From the NCBI GenBank assembly GCA_904063045.1, contig CAJFCJ010000011.1, positions 620,001 to 684,000 on the forward strand: a stretch of 64,000 nucleotides of DNA, read 5' to 3'. The position numbers were made by a program, and so were the translations under genes. The notes under the pieces are model-generated. The model was given only the letters and a program-made list of their open reading frames with translations, was not told the DNA's origin and did no database searches. The DNA is from Dimorphilus gyrociliatus. Its lineage: Eukaryota; Annelida; Polychaeta; Dinophilidae. Every line of letters starts with the position of its first letter. Position 1 is the stretch's first letter. Below, piece by piece: positions 34,994-46,700 of this stretch.

Positions 34994-35682
34994 TATGTTT
35001 TTTGGCTTATATGCTTTCCAGTAAATACGTCGTCTGCAGCTACTAAAGTTTAGTTTCGAGTGAGTATAAAGTATCGATTATTAATGTTTTGTTCATGGAT
35101 TCTCCAAAACGAAGAATAGCGCACTCTACCAGTTTCCCAGAAACTTTCCTTCGATAACGAGATTTTTAATTTAAAATAATTTACAGAATTAAGGGGAAAT
35201 GCGATGTATTATTTAGAACAAATGCAATTAAAAATAAAACAAACAACTGAAGAATGCAGAGACATAAAATTCAAACATTGGCAAAACGGAAGCAACAGCT
35301 TGATTTCCGTTAGTTTTATATAAAAACAAAAGTAGCTTGTTTTTAATTATTATATGGGTGGTTATAAAGCTGAAGCTTTCTTTTCAAACCCTTTGTAATC
35401 AGATATAAGTTACTTTTAAGAATAACTTTTCATCTATTACAAGCTCGATTTGCCCTTTACCTATACCCGTTATTATTTCGTATTCCGAAGTATTACAACA
35501 AAAAAGGAACTGATTGTAAATAATCATATTTAAAAGATAAATAGTAATAAAAATATTGATAAATAGCATCTAGTAATCCTACCTTTTTAATAAGTAGTTC
35601 GTATAATCATCAGGCATTAAGAGACAACTTATCTTTCATTGGACGATAATATAGGATTAAGACTCACGTGCAATCTGGCTCA
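34994..35682. promoter_or_regulatory. Shared promoter region of CMTR1 and TAMM41
   Basis: The 689 bp between divergent start codons. AT-rich; no TATA box or other clear motif identified, no gene seen. Confidence 0.45.
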
Positions 35683-36754
35683 ATGTCATCCGTTAAATTA
35701 TTATGTGAGAAAGTTCTCCCTCGATTTTCACAACGGCATATTAATTTAGCATTTGCGTATGGGTCTGGTGTTTTCCAACAAAACAATCAAGCACCACTCA
35801 GTCAACAAATGCTAGATATCATATTAATAGTTAGCGATGCCAAGGCCTTTCACAAAGAAAATTTGGATAGAAATAGGAAAGATTATTCTTTTTTGAAATA
35901 TTTTGGAGCAGATAAAATAAGTCATATTCAGCAAAATTATGGTGCAAAAGTTTTTTTTAATACCCTTGTCCCCATTGGAAATAAACGAATGATTAAGTAC
36001 GGTATTATTCAAACTGATGACCTTCTACGAGATCTTTTTGATTGGGAGACTTTATATATAGCAGGAAGACTACATAAACCAGTTCTCATGTTAAACGATC
36101 CTGAAGATTATATAGAAGAAGCTTTAAAAAGTAATTTAAAATCAGCTCTTAATTCTGCAACCCTGCTGCTACCTAGAATATTCGATGAAATCACTTTATA
36201 CAAAACTATTGCAAGCCTTAGCTATACGGGAGATTTCCGCATGGTTGTCGGAGAAGATCGAGATAAAATTGAAAACATTGTACGCCCAAATTTTGTTCAC
36301 TTTCAAAAATTGTATCAAAATCTTATAGAGAAAGATGACAATTTAAACTTATCAAATGGCATGATTGAACAGAACTTGGAATCATCAGTTGTTTGTAATA
36401 GGTACAGTTTTACAGTTTCTATAATTTCAAATAATTAGCATCACTAATAACAAATTAAACTCAATTTTTTTTCCTTTGATTAGGCTCATAAGCTTACCTA
36501 GGAAATTAGCCAGAACTCTTGTTTTGAAAGATGGCAAAAGACAAGTAAATAAAGATATAGAGGATATTATGTGTGACTTAATGTATGGTTATGAGATCGA
36601 GAGTGAGGTTAGATCAGCCGTTAAAAAAATAGTTTCAAGGACGAGCTCCTCACAAAGTGTCAAAGGAATATTCAGCGCAGGAATGTTAAAGAGTTTGAAA
36701 TACAGTGGAAAAAAACTTAACAAATGGCTTAAATCAATCTATCGTTCTTCATAA
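35683..36754 (+). CDS. TAMM41: Mitochondrial CDP-diacylglycerol synthase (phosphatidate cytidylyltransferase) TAMM41
   Basis: Two exons (35683-36401, 36484-36754), 329 residues, as in other TAMM41/Tam41 proteins. The start is the ATG of MSSVKLLCEKVLPRF. Conserved features: HINLAFAYGSGVFQQ (nucleotidyltransferase GS motif), MLDIILIVSD (metal-binding Asp), AKVFFNTLVPIGNKRMIKYG, LFDWETLYIAGRLHKPV, LNSATLLLP, LSYTGDFRMVVGED and NFVHFQKLYQNLI. The enzyme makes CDP-diacylglycerol from phosphatidic acid and CTP at the matrix side of the inner mitochondrial membrane, feeding phosphatidylglycerol and cardiolipin. The second exon carries the basic C-terminal part. MRPS11, another mitochondrial gene, follows 214 bp downstream in the same direction. 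Confidence 0.95.
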
Positions 36755-36968
36755 ATAAATTAATTTATTATAAACCAAAAGCCATTTGCGTTGTATGAAT
36801 ATACTTTTATTCGGTAATAGAAGAATATGTTTGAATTTAGTACTTCGTACAAAAATTACAACGGCGGCCTCTACAAACCGGAAACGGAAACTCCTAAAAT
36901 CGTGTGGAGCCCATACCGCAAAGATTCTCAAACGACTTTGACTACACATCGTCCAAATATAAGCTAAC

Positions 36969-37631
36969 ATGCTTCGTCAAGTTTTCAACTTACCTCTTCA
37001 TTTTACTAAAAATAAAGGATTAAGAATAATGAAGCATTTTCCAGCACAAATTCATACGACTTCTTGCATGTCACTGATGGAAAAGGTTGTTAAAGGGAAA
37101 AAGAAATTCATCAAACAAGTGATGTCAGAAAAAGAATCCCAAGATATCGAAGATAATGATACTGAAGAAGAACTTAGTGCAGTAAATGATTTTTCTTTCC
37201 CTGGTCATGAAGAATATGGATTTTCAATTCCAACCATGCAAACTCACGAAACGTTGGTCAACGACATTAAATATCGCGATTTGCCGATCGTTCACATTCA
37301 ATCAACGAAAAATAACACTATAATGACATGCCTCGATGGGGATCACCAACCAGGAGTCCATGGTTTAATAAATTCCTGCGGCAGAGAGGGTTTTCGAAGT
37401 GCGAAAAAAAGTACTACTGTTGCAGCACAAGCAACTGGTATGAGTTTGGGTGCCAAAATGATTAGAAAAGGCTATAAAGATATTCGGGTTAGAGTTCGAG
37501 GAACTGGTGCAGGAAGATTTCCATCAATCAAGGGACTAGAGATGTCTGGCTTGAATATTATGTCGATAACAGATGCAACTTACTATGGGACTATGGGTTA
37601 CAAAAAGCCTCGAAAGCAAAGACGTGTCTAA
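36969..37631 (+). CDS. MRPS11: Mitochondrial small ribosomal subunit protein uS11m
   Basis: Intronless frame of 220 residues. The N-terminal 60 residues are basic and hydroxylated with few acids (MLRQVFNLPLHFTKNKGLR), as for a mitochondrial targeting sequence, followed by an acidic linker. The C-terminal 125 residues are a bacterial-type S11 domain: IVHIQSTKNNTIMTCLDGD, SCGREGFRSAKKSTTVAAQ, ATGMSLGAKMIRKGYKDIRV, RVRGTGAGRFPSIKGLEMSG, then ITDATYYG. It ends in the KKPRKQRRV tail that contacts 12S rRNA. uS11m sits on the platform of the mitochondrial 28S subunit. AATAAA is at 37651-37656, just 20 bp after the stop. Confidence 0.95.
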   Translation: MLRQVFNLPLHFTKNKGLRIMKHFPAQIHTTSCMSLMEKVVKGKKKFIKQVMSEKESQDIEDNDTEEELSAVNDFSFPGHEEYGFSIPTMQTHETLVNDIKYRDLPIVHIQSTKNNTIMTCLDGDHQPGVHGLINSCGREGFRSAKKSTTVAAQATGMSLGAKMIRKGYKDIRVRVRGTGAGRFPSIKGLEMSGLNIMSITDATYYGTMGYKKPRKQRRV

Positions 37632-37650
37632 ATGTGTCTAAATATATATT

Positions 37651-37656
37651 AATAAA
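37651..37656 (+). terminator. Poly(A) signal of MRPS11
   Basis: AATAAA 20 bp after the stop codon. Confidence 0.55.
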
Positions 37657-37819
37657 TTATATTGCTTTATATTTATTATTTAAAATTGTTAATTGCAAGT
37701 ACACAATTATTTGTCGCTAGGTGGCGATCTACCGAGTAAACGGTTAACAACTCTGACAATTTTGCAAACATTCCAACATTCGAATTTTTCGAGGGATAAA
37801 ATTATTTTGATTCTCATTG

Positions 37820-40240
37820 ATGGACCCCCTATTCCTCGCAATAAGTCTTTATCGAAGACGCAAACTGGAAGAATGTGTAGAATTATGCACTCAGTTATTA
37901 GACAAAAATCCCTATGATCAGGTAATCTTGGGTGAACAATAAATCATCAATCACTGTCATATGTCTATCAATATCCGTGTGCTGACGTTTTAATTTACAC
38001 CCTTTGTGTAGGCAACGTGGTCTCTGAAAACGAAAGCCCTTACAGAGCAAGTCTATGTTGATGAAATTGAAGTTGACGAAGAAGGTATTTCAGAGCTTAT
38101 GATGGACGATAATGCTATTGCAACAGTAGCTCGACCAGGAACCTCATTTCAAAGACCGGCAACAAACAGCGGTGGTCCTAGTCCGAATGTCAGGTTAGCC
38201 TTCTAATAACTCAATAACGAAAGCTTTTGATGGAATATAAAAACAGACCAACTACTCAATCTGGAAGACCAGTTACAGGTTTTACAAGACCTGGAACTCA
38301 ATCTGGTAGACCAGGAACAATGGAGCAAGCGCTAAAAACTCCAAGAACTGCTCATACAGCCAGGCCTGTAACAAGTGCCTCAGGGAGATATGTACGACTA
38401 GGAACGGTAATCATATTTCTTTGATAAATTAAATTAGACTTTAGACAAAAAAAACTTTAGGCTTCTATGCTATCAACTGCTGATGGACCTTTTATTAACG
38501 TTTCACGGTTAAATCTTAACAAATACGCAAGTCGACCAAACCTGGCGAAGACCCTATTCGAATATATCTTTCATCATGAAAACGACGTTCGCACGGTAGG
38601 ACTCGTAGATCAAAATAGGCGTAGCCGAGGGCGTTAATCAATTCTTTTAAAAATAAACATTGTTAAGGCTTTGGATTTGGCGGCAGCTGCCACTGAAGCA
38701 GCTCAGTATAAGGACTGGTGGTGGAAAGTTCAAATCGGAAAGTGCTATTACAGATTGGGCTTATTCAGAGATGCGGAGAAGCAATTCAAATCAGCATTGA
38801 AGCAGCAAGAGACGTTAGATATTTATTTATATTTGTGCAAGGTCTATGTGAAACTCGATCAACCACTTGCCGCCATCGAAGTGTACAAGGAGGGTTTGGA
38901 GAAGTTTGCCGAGGAGAGTTCTTTATTGACCGGAATAGCTAGAATATACGAGGTTAGCGTTTGAGGACGTAATTCAATAATGCTTTCGGTCTATACATTG
39001 TGTCGCTTCTCTTTGTAGGGTTTGAACGACATGGAAAATTCGATAAAGTTTTATAAAAACGTTCTAAAATCGGATAATATGAGTGTAGAAGCAATTGCTT
39101 CTATAGCGACCCATTACTTCTATACTGATCAGCCGGAAGTAGCCTTGAAGTTTTACAGGCGTCTCTTGCAAATGGGAGTTTCGAACGCCGAAATGTATAA
39201 CAATCTTGGGCTCTGCTGTTTCTTTGCTCAACAGTATGACATGGTTTTGACATGTTTTGAGAGAGCTCTGTCTCTAGCAAATGATGAAAATGTAGCGGAC
39301 GTTTGGTACAATATCGGTCACGTAGCTCTGGTTTGTGTTTTCTGCTATTCTGATATTAACTGTTTTACGTTTACTATACACGATACAATTACACTATATA
39401 TATTCAGAAATTTACCCACATCATAATTCCAATTATTGCCTTAGGGTATTGGGGACATGAGTTTGGCGTATCAGTGCTTTCGATTAACCCTTGCGAATAA
39501 TAACGATCATGCAGAAGCCTATAACAATCTTGGTGTATTAGAAATGAAAAAGGGTAGAATAGAACAGGTAAATTTTGTCCTTAATTTTTGAAATTTTATT
39601 TTCTTAGAAAACTGCTGTCAAGAATGACAGAATAGGTATTTCTGAGACATGGCCAATAAGATAATAATTTTAGAAATGCACAGAATTAATATTCTTGATA
39701 TTTTCAACATTGTTAGGACATAACAGATAAGCATTCTTTCCTTTTCAGGCCAGGGCCTTCTTTCAAGCCTCATTCAACCTCACCCCTCATATGTTCGAAC
39801 CGCATTTTAACTTTGCCATCTTATCTGATAAGGTAAGAAATTGATTGCTACCATATGTCGTCGTATTTTCGATTCTCCTTCGATGTCCGAAACAAAGGAG
39901 CAAATAATAATAATTATTGTCTGAACTCCCAACGACCGTTGACGCTTCCGTAATGGCAGCCTTTGAAGTTAACCGACCGTATTGTCATTACTCGTCACCG
40001 GAGAAAACTTGAAAACAATGAACAATTAAGCATCTGCAGTTTTCTCATATACCTGCCGCTGCGAAAGCGACATGTGATTTCATTTTGCTACCGTTATAAT
40101 AAATCTTTTTATTTACCTTCCAGATCGGGGATCTACAGCACAGCTACAATTCTGTTAGACGCTCACTCGAAGCATTTCCGGAGCATACGGATTCAAAAGA
40201 GTTGTTTAAAGTACTTAGGGAACAATTCGCAACATTATAA
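37820..40240 (+). CDS. TTC8: Tetratricopeptide repeat protein 8 (BBS8)
   Basis: Nine exons (37820-37921, 38012-38193, 38247-38406, 38461-38595, 38668-38952, 39019-39330, 39445-39567, 39749-39832, 40124-40240) encode 499 residues. The start MDPLFLAISLYRRRKLEECV and the acidic QVYVDEIEVDEEGISELMMD piece are hallmarks of BBS8, as is the Arg/Pro/Thr-rich linker with repeated TQSGRPVTGFTRPGTQSGRP. From about residue 180 a series of TPR units follows, including WWWKVQIGKCYYRLGLFRDA, AEMYNNLGLCCFFAQQYDMV and HAEAYNNLGVLEMKKGRIEQ. BBS8 is a core BBSome subunit that carries membrane cargo out of cilia, so the animal has cilia. The last intron (39833-40123) is the longest in the gene. AATAAA is at 40301-40306. 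Confidence 0.96.
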
Positions 40241-40712
40241 AATCATTTGCCTTATAACTAAAAAAACTTAATCTCAAGCCGTCCTTTATTTCTTATTGAG
40301 AATAAAAATAAAAGCTCAAAATGTGATATTTTGTTTTGCAAAAAGTGTTCGCACCGTCATGTTGCTATAGTTCAAATACCATTCCAAGTAAAAAAGTACG
40401 CGCCATTATTGCGGATCGGACGATTATTGGATAAATTTTGTCACGTGATCCAAAACATAAAAGGCAACGTAGCAGAGCGGCGCAGAGGCGAACTAGCGAG
40501 CGTTGCTATCGGTTAAGGTCGGATCGAAACTGCTTTTCCCCCTTCTTTCTCTGTTTCTTGATTCGTGTCTGGATTAAACTCTACTTCAAGAAGATTTTAA
40601 AAGGATGCTTATTTGAAGAAGAAGCTAATTTGTGTGTTTTATTTATATCTAGCCATTTTCTTCATAAATCTATCGATAATCGGAAATAGGCCTGTTCAAT
40701 TGTTCAATATTG
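40241..40712. promoter_or_regulatory. TTC8 3' end and fermitin promoter region
   Basis: The 472 bp between TTC8 and fermitin. The TTC8 poly(A) signal is at 40301-40306. A CpG-rich part (40440-40520) is the likely fermitin promoter/5' UTR. No gene seen. Confidence 0.5.
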
Positions 40713-43700
40713 ATGGCGAATTCAGCTGGAATTATGGCGGATGGTGTAAGGGCGGATGGTTCCTGGGAACTTCATGTTCAAGTTGATGATGTTCCTCTCA
40801 GGGAGCTTGGATCTACTGACCCTTCTACAAGTGTCGACAAAAAGATACGTGTTAGAGGAGACCAACAGATCGGCAGCGTTATGAGCAAGATAACAGAATC
40901 TGTATCGGGTGAGTTGTATAGCGAATATACTACCCGGCATGTGTTCACCATCTGCCTTTCGGCCGCTTTTTTCTAAACATTCCCTTGAGGTTTTATACGA
41001 CGAAGTGTAGAAGGTGGAAATGTCACCAACAGTGCGAAAACTGTTGTCCAACATTACATAACTTAGGCAATTTTCCCTTCGCTTTTCTTTCTTTTTCGTC
41101 TGTGTACTAAATAGAGAAGGAAAGACGAACTTTTGTGTGTGGTCACTTATAATGAATGCAAAGTCTGTTTACAGCGTGTACAAAACCTTCTTTGTCATTT
41201 TAACTATTTCACACGAGGATAGTACAAGCTTCCCGCTGATTTATTCTCATTTACATATCCTTACCCATTTCCGATTGAGATATATTCATATTGTGCGCCT
41301 ATTATTTAGACAAATGCCATGCGTTTTTATAGATATGTGCCATATTAAAAACTGTATGCCAGTATATTCCTTACTTATTTCAATATATTCATAAGCTAAA
41401 TCGTAAGGACTTTTTGAATGTAGATGAGGTATAATATGTATAAATTGTATATAGTGGAGGCGCCAGCAAGCCCTATTGGCTGGTTTCAATTGTAAACGCA
41501 AATGTTTGCTTTGCTGTTTAATTGTGTGCAGAAACTAAGCGAGATACCTCAAATTTCTATATTTATTTATTAAGAAATAATCGAAAATCAATAAGTCAAA
41601 GGACATTTATAAATTGCTTTTATTGACATTAATATCTGTATATCTTTTGCCGATTGTTTTTATTATTCTATTATGCATTCCAAAAGCGTTGGGCGTATAA
41701 CGAGTTTATGACCTTTTTAACCTATGTGTTTAAAATGTCGGATGACCCGGAACAGTTTCACTGTCCAGGTGTTTCAGTATTATCATTATCGCTCAAAATA
41801 TTAGTCATACAAACAATCTTATCTTTAAGTTACGTTCATTTTATGGCAGACTTGTTTTATAACATGTATCATTCAATACTAGTTTTTCCAGATATTTTTA
41901 GGGTCTGTACAAAATACGCCGAGTACTATATTTACGAACAAACTAAACAAACAGCAAACGTGATGCTGCACTCCCCCGACCTGAATTCTTGCCTACTTGG
42001 GATCACTAGGCCTATTTCACAAAGCGGAAATGAAGTTTGGTCTCTTAATGATTGGCATCGTCTAATTTGACATGGCTTAACCGCTTTCTGTCATCTTTTG
42101 AAATTGCTGTACCATATTTCCACGGTTCGCTGTTACCAGCCAAATATGTATGAAATAAAAATTCAGAAGTTTCCTGAATTATGCGATTACCGCACAATCG
42201 TAATAGTTTGTACATATAATTACGCACCACAGATGTTAAATTGCCATTCCTCTATTGTCCGTCGGCTATCCCAGAGAATCAATATTCAAATCACGAACTA
42301 CGAGAACGCAGTTGGAAAAACACTACGATTTTTTCATATTTGAAGTAATTGTTTATAAAAGCTGAGGCCAGTGTCGTGGGGCCGATAAACCTTTTAGGGC
42401 ATTTCCGGTAACGAATCGACGTTGACCCGCCAGCAGCGTTCCGTTGAGTTGATGCTTAATGACATCAAGCTCATTCGTTGGAAATATTTAGCCTATAATA
42501 TACACAGTGTAATGCAGGCCGCTTTATCAAATTAGCTGAGCTATCAACAATCCTTCAGCAAACCGGATCGATGACGTAAATAAATTATTATAGAATACAC
42601 TTAAAAGCAATATATCATTCGTCCGCTCCCTTGCGGACATGGAACAAGAGACGCCACCATGTTAAAAAGACACAAAAGGAACAAAAGTCTTTCTTTATCT
42701 ATTTTAGATTATCAGATATGGAAATAAAAAAAACGTGTCCCCTCCCCTCCTTCAGCCACTTAACTGCCAAAAAAATTGGACATAAATACAACAACAAGCA
42801 AAGGCACGGTACTCGTCTTGACAGTTTTGACAAACTTCCGCCCCAATGACTCGCTACGTTTTCCAATAAATGGAAAATTGTATCGTTTTGTAGGGAGTTT
42901 TGTTTGCAAAAAAGCGCTCAATATATGCGGAGAGTATTTTTCTGTCGGTTTTAGCAAATACAATAGGCTAACATTCCGTTGTTCAAAAAAGAGAAATCCA
43001 CCCATCATCCCTATTTCTCAGAGCCCAACGGGGTAGTATAAATATAATTTAGTTGATCGGATTCCAACTCTGATGCTAAGTTATGAATGAAAGATTAATG
43101 GTGGCGCCCAAATCGCCTTTGTGTCCTCTATGATTATGTAATCGATTTCTCATTGCGTGACGCGAGGAATATTAACAGATTAGTTGATTAGGTCACAGAC
43201 TCCCTTTGTTTGTTCACGTAGAATTAGCTGTCGCTCACCTTTGACACTCGTTCAGAATTATTAAGCGCATTTAGACGCTCTGGCGTCCTCTCTTTGTCAT
43301 CTTCGGTTAATGAGTACGGGCGTCAGTCAGACCACATTAACAACAGAGATTGTTAAAGGCGTCACGGAAATGCTCGTGCGAAATTTCAACGCCCAATTCC
43401 TGAATTTGCGCTAATTCATCGTAGCGGTCGATAAATAATAGCATCTCAGTTACATCATAATTTCGTACCCAGATGATTGAACGTCTATAACGCCTTGCCA
43501 GGCCAACAGCTAGTCAGTATTAATCTAATTCCTCACTCAGTGCTTAATGAGCCGTAGGAGACGCCTCAAGGGAGGGCGTCGAGAGATACTTGCGACGCTA
43601 CTTTCTAATCAGCCTCCCCACAAAACGTTGCTTGATCAAATATTACGTAAAGGCGAAGGTCAGGTGATCTCTAATGGGCAAAGTAAAAATATCAACTTTT

Positions 43701-46700
43701 GTGTAAGCAAAGACTGGAGGATGAAAAATGAAACCATGTGAATTACATAACTACCATTCAGTCTTTTTCTGCCATAAATATTGAGGAAAAACGTCTACAT
43801 TCTTCTTTTGTACATTGCAGTCCTTAGGGAAAATCTTCTATTGATCAAGTTATAATACAATGCCACTTTCTGCCGTTCTTGCTTGATTTAGGACGATCTA
43901 GGCGCTGCGTTTAGACGCCTAGGGACGTTAAGCTTTCAGCGGGTCAAGGCCATTTTCTGCGAATATTTTATTCATGCTGTTTATCACCTATTTATTATAG
44001 ATACTAACTCGTTTTACCTGTTATTCATCAATCGACAAAATAAAATTTTCCAACTAGTCACGATATCATACAATGTTCAGCTGCTTAAGTCATTATCCCA
44101 ATCGACCACCACTTTTTAGTTCTTTACAATAATAGCATGAATATTATTTCTCTCTCTTTGAAATAGGCGCGGAAGAAAACAGAGTATGTTTGTATGAATA
44201 AATATGGATTATACATAGCCATGTCGAAAATATTTGCCCATTTATTAGTTGGTGTGTATTTACAATGGAAATGACTTTTTCGACGCCCTGTTTGTTCAAC
44301 ACGGACGGGTAATATTTCTTAGTCTTTGTTTTGTGTACCAGAAGACGAATCGATTCATAAATATCGTATTGCCTCTTTTGTTATCTTTGGCAAACTTTCG
44401 ATCATGTTTTTGTTGATTTTGGCGTGGCTAACTTATCAATTAATTCACAGATTACGTAATTTCACAGTGTTTCTCCAACATTGGGCCTGAGATCAGGAGG
44501 GTGTTGCTCAGCTGTTAGGGAAGGTATTTTTTTAAGCCAATGCAGCAGCATTCCAAACAGTCTAGTGCTGTATAGAGAGAGTTGAGTATTTGACCTAATT
44601 CTAATAATCTTCGAGGCATCGTATTGATGTGTACGCAAAAAGAGAATAAATAAAAAAAATAGAAAAAAAAACAAGAAATTTCCGATCGATTCCTGTTTGA
44701 CGCATGTGTTGTATACTTGTATTTAAGTTTATATAGTGTGGATTTATTTGGACTGTAAGGATAATACTGAAATGAAAGGCGTTGGAGCGGAACGCCCCGA
44801 AAATTTTCGATTGATGTGAATGCAGTTAGTTAGTCGTGGGAATATTTGTCGTATTCGCAATGCGGCCATTTGGAAGAGCTATAAAAGGAAAAGACAGCAG
44901 AAAAAACGCAAAATGAAGGTTTGATGAACGACGCAGATGTCCTGCAGTCGTGCGGAACTCGCGTCTAGCGATAAGTTGATTGAGTATGTGATTTTCTAAG
45001 TGCTGTCCGCTGTCCAGCTCCGTCGATTGATAAGCATTTAATGAGATTTTGCAGAGTATATACTTTGCAGTCGCACGGCGTCGACGCTAACGACTAGGCG
45101 ATGCGCTATAGTGACGCTTAGAAGGATCAATTGATTTGTTTACGGGCTTTACTCCTTTAGTGCCTTCAATCGTATCAATGCTATATAACCGCAAAGACTT
45201 TTACAATTGTTGTTCGGAAAAATGGTATCGTTTGTCGCTGCGACCTTTGAACTAGGCGGAAAAAAATTCCACAGTGTATTTTTTGTCTTCTCGGCACGTT
45301 CTGTTTGCTGATCTAGTGTATACGATTGGAATTTCGTGCTATGATACCTCACTATAGGCCGACTAAATATATATTCTTGTAATAAATAATGTATACAGTA
45401 TATAAGAAAACTATCCATAGATATAAATCGTTGGAATATTTGCATATAAACTGGATTTTTACTAGCTGATTCGCAATATTTTACCAATTTTTCTTATACG
45501 ACGTCTAATCGCCAATTATCATGTAAATTATTGCCGTCGATTGCACTCAAAACTGCGGGTTGTTTACCAATTAACCACTAAACATGTCCTTACCCGTACT
45601 TTAACTTTATCGTATTCTGAATCTTTTATTTTGTTATACAGATATAGTTCAAAAAGATTGGTCTTGCTACCGGCTATGGTGGCCAGAAAAAAAGTTATGG
45701 CTGAAAAAAACGAGATCTACTTTGGATCAATGTGGTGTTTTATCCACATCGAAATTGGAATTTACTCCAGCGTACAAGTCAATCTACGTTCAATTGCCAG
45801 ATTTGCAACAACGTGAACTGACCGTTGATTTTAGTATGGACGTTTTCGAAGTCATAATTGACTTGTGCAAGCGCTTCAGTAAGTTTTAAATTGAAATTAA
45901 GTAACAGTTTTAATTTAGTACTGCTGTTCTATTATAAAATTAGAATTCTGTTTACAAGAAAACAGGCTGTTTAGCATCATTTTTTTGACAGTTTTAGGCA
46001 ACACCCAACATTTAACTACTTTCAGTAGGCCCACAGTTAGCTTGTTCAAGGTATACTACTCATAAAAAGTTAAAATCTATACCGTTTAAAAACAGTTTAT
46101 TTGTTCTGAAGAGAGAATTATAGCTATATTGCATCAATCGGACGGCAATTGTCAATATTTAACTGCTCTTTTTGCCATTTATATTTATGACTTTTCTATT
46201 AAAGAAAAAGTAACAAGAAAAAGGTTGTCCTTCCTTTAGGAACGGATAAAACTTACAAGTGCAACATTCGAAAGATTTTGAGTGCTTCTCAGCTGTAAGC
46301 AACCGCGACCTTTTGCCCTTTATTTCCTTTAGATGACAGTTTTATATATGACTTTGGATTACATTAGTCTTCTTATCAGTAAAGAGTAGAAATTTTTGCT
46401 CTAGTTTTCATTTAAAGGATATAAGAGCCCTCAAAATACACATAGTAAATATATATAGAAATAGGTTTCGTAGATATTATGTATGCATAGGGCGAATTCT
46501 AAATTTAAGATGAATATTTGTCTTGTGCCCAAAGCATTTTGCACGTGGTAAACATTTACTTAGTCTTAGAAAAAAATTTACGCCTACATATAGCGGCGGA
46601 GTATTGGATTTCAGCTTTCCCCAATTAATCCTATGAGTAATTATTGAAATTGTTCTCTATTAACTTAATTAACTGTATAGTTGAACCATTACGTAGGCAA

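Noticed and set aside
41654-42070. 138-codon open frame inside fermitin intron 1
   Set aside because: Partly hydrophobic but with no recognisable motif, and in AT-rich intronic DNA. Chance frames of this length occur; no coding support beyond length.
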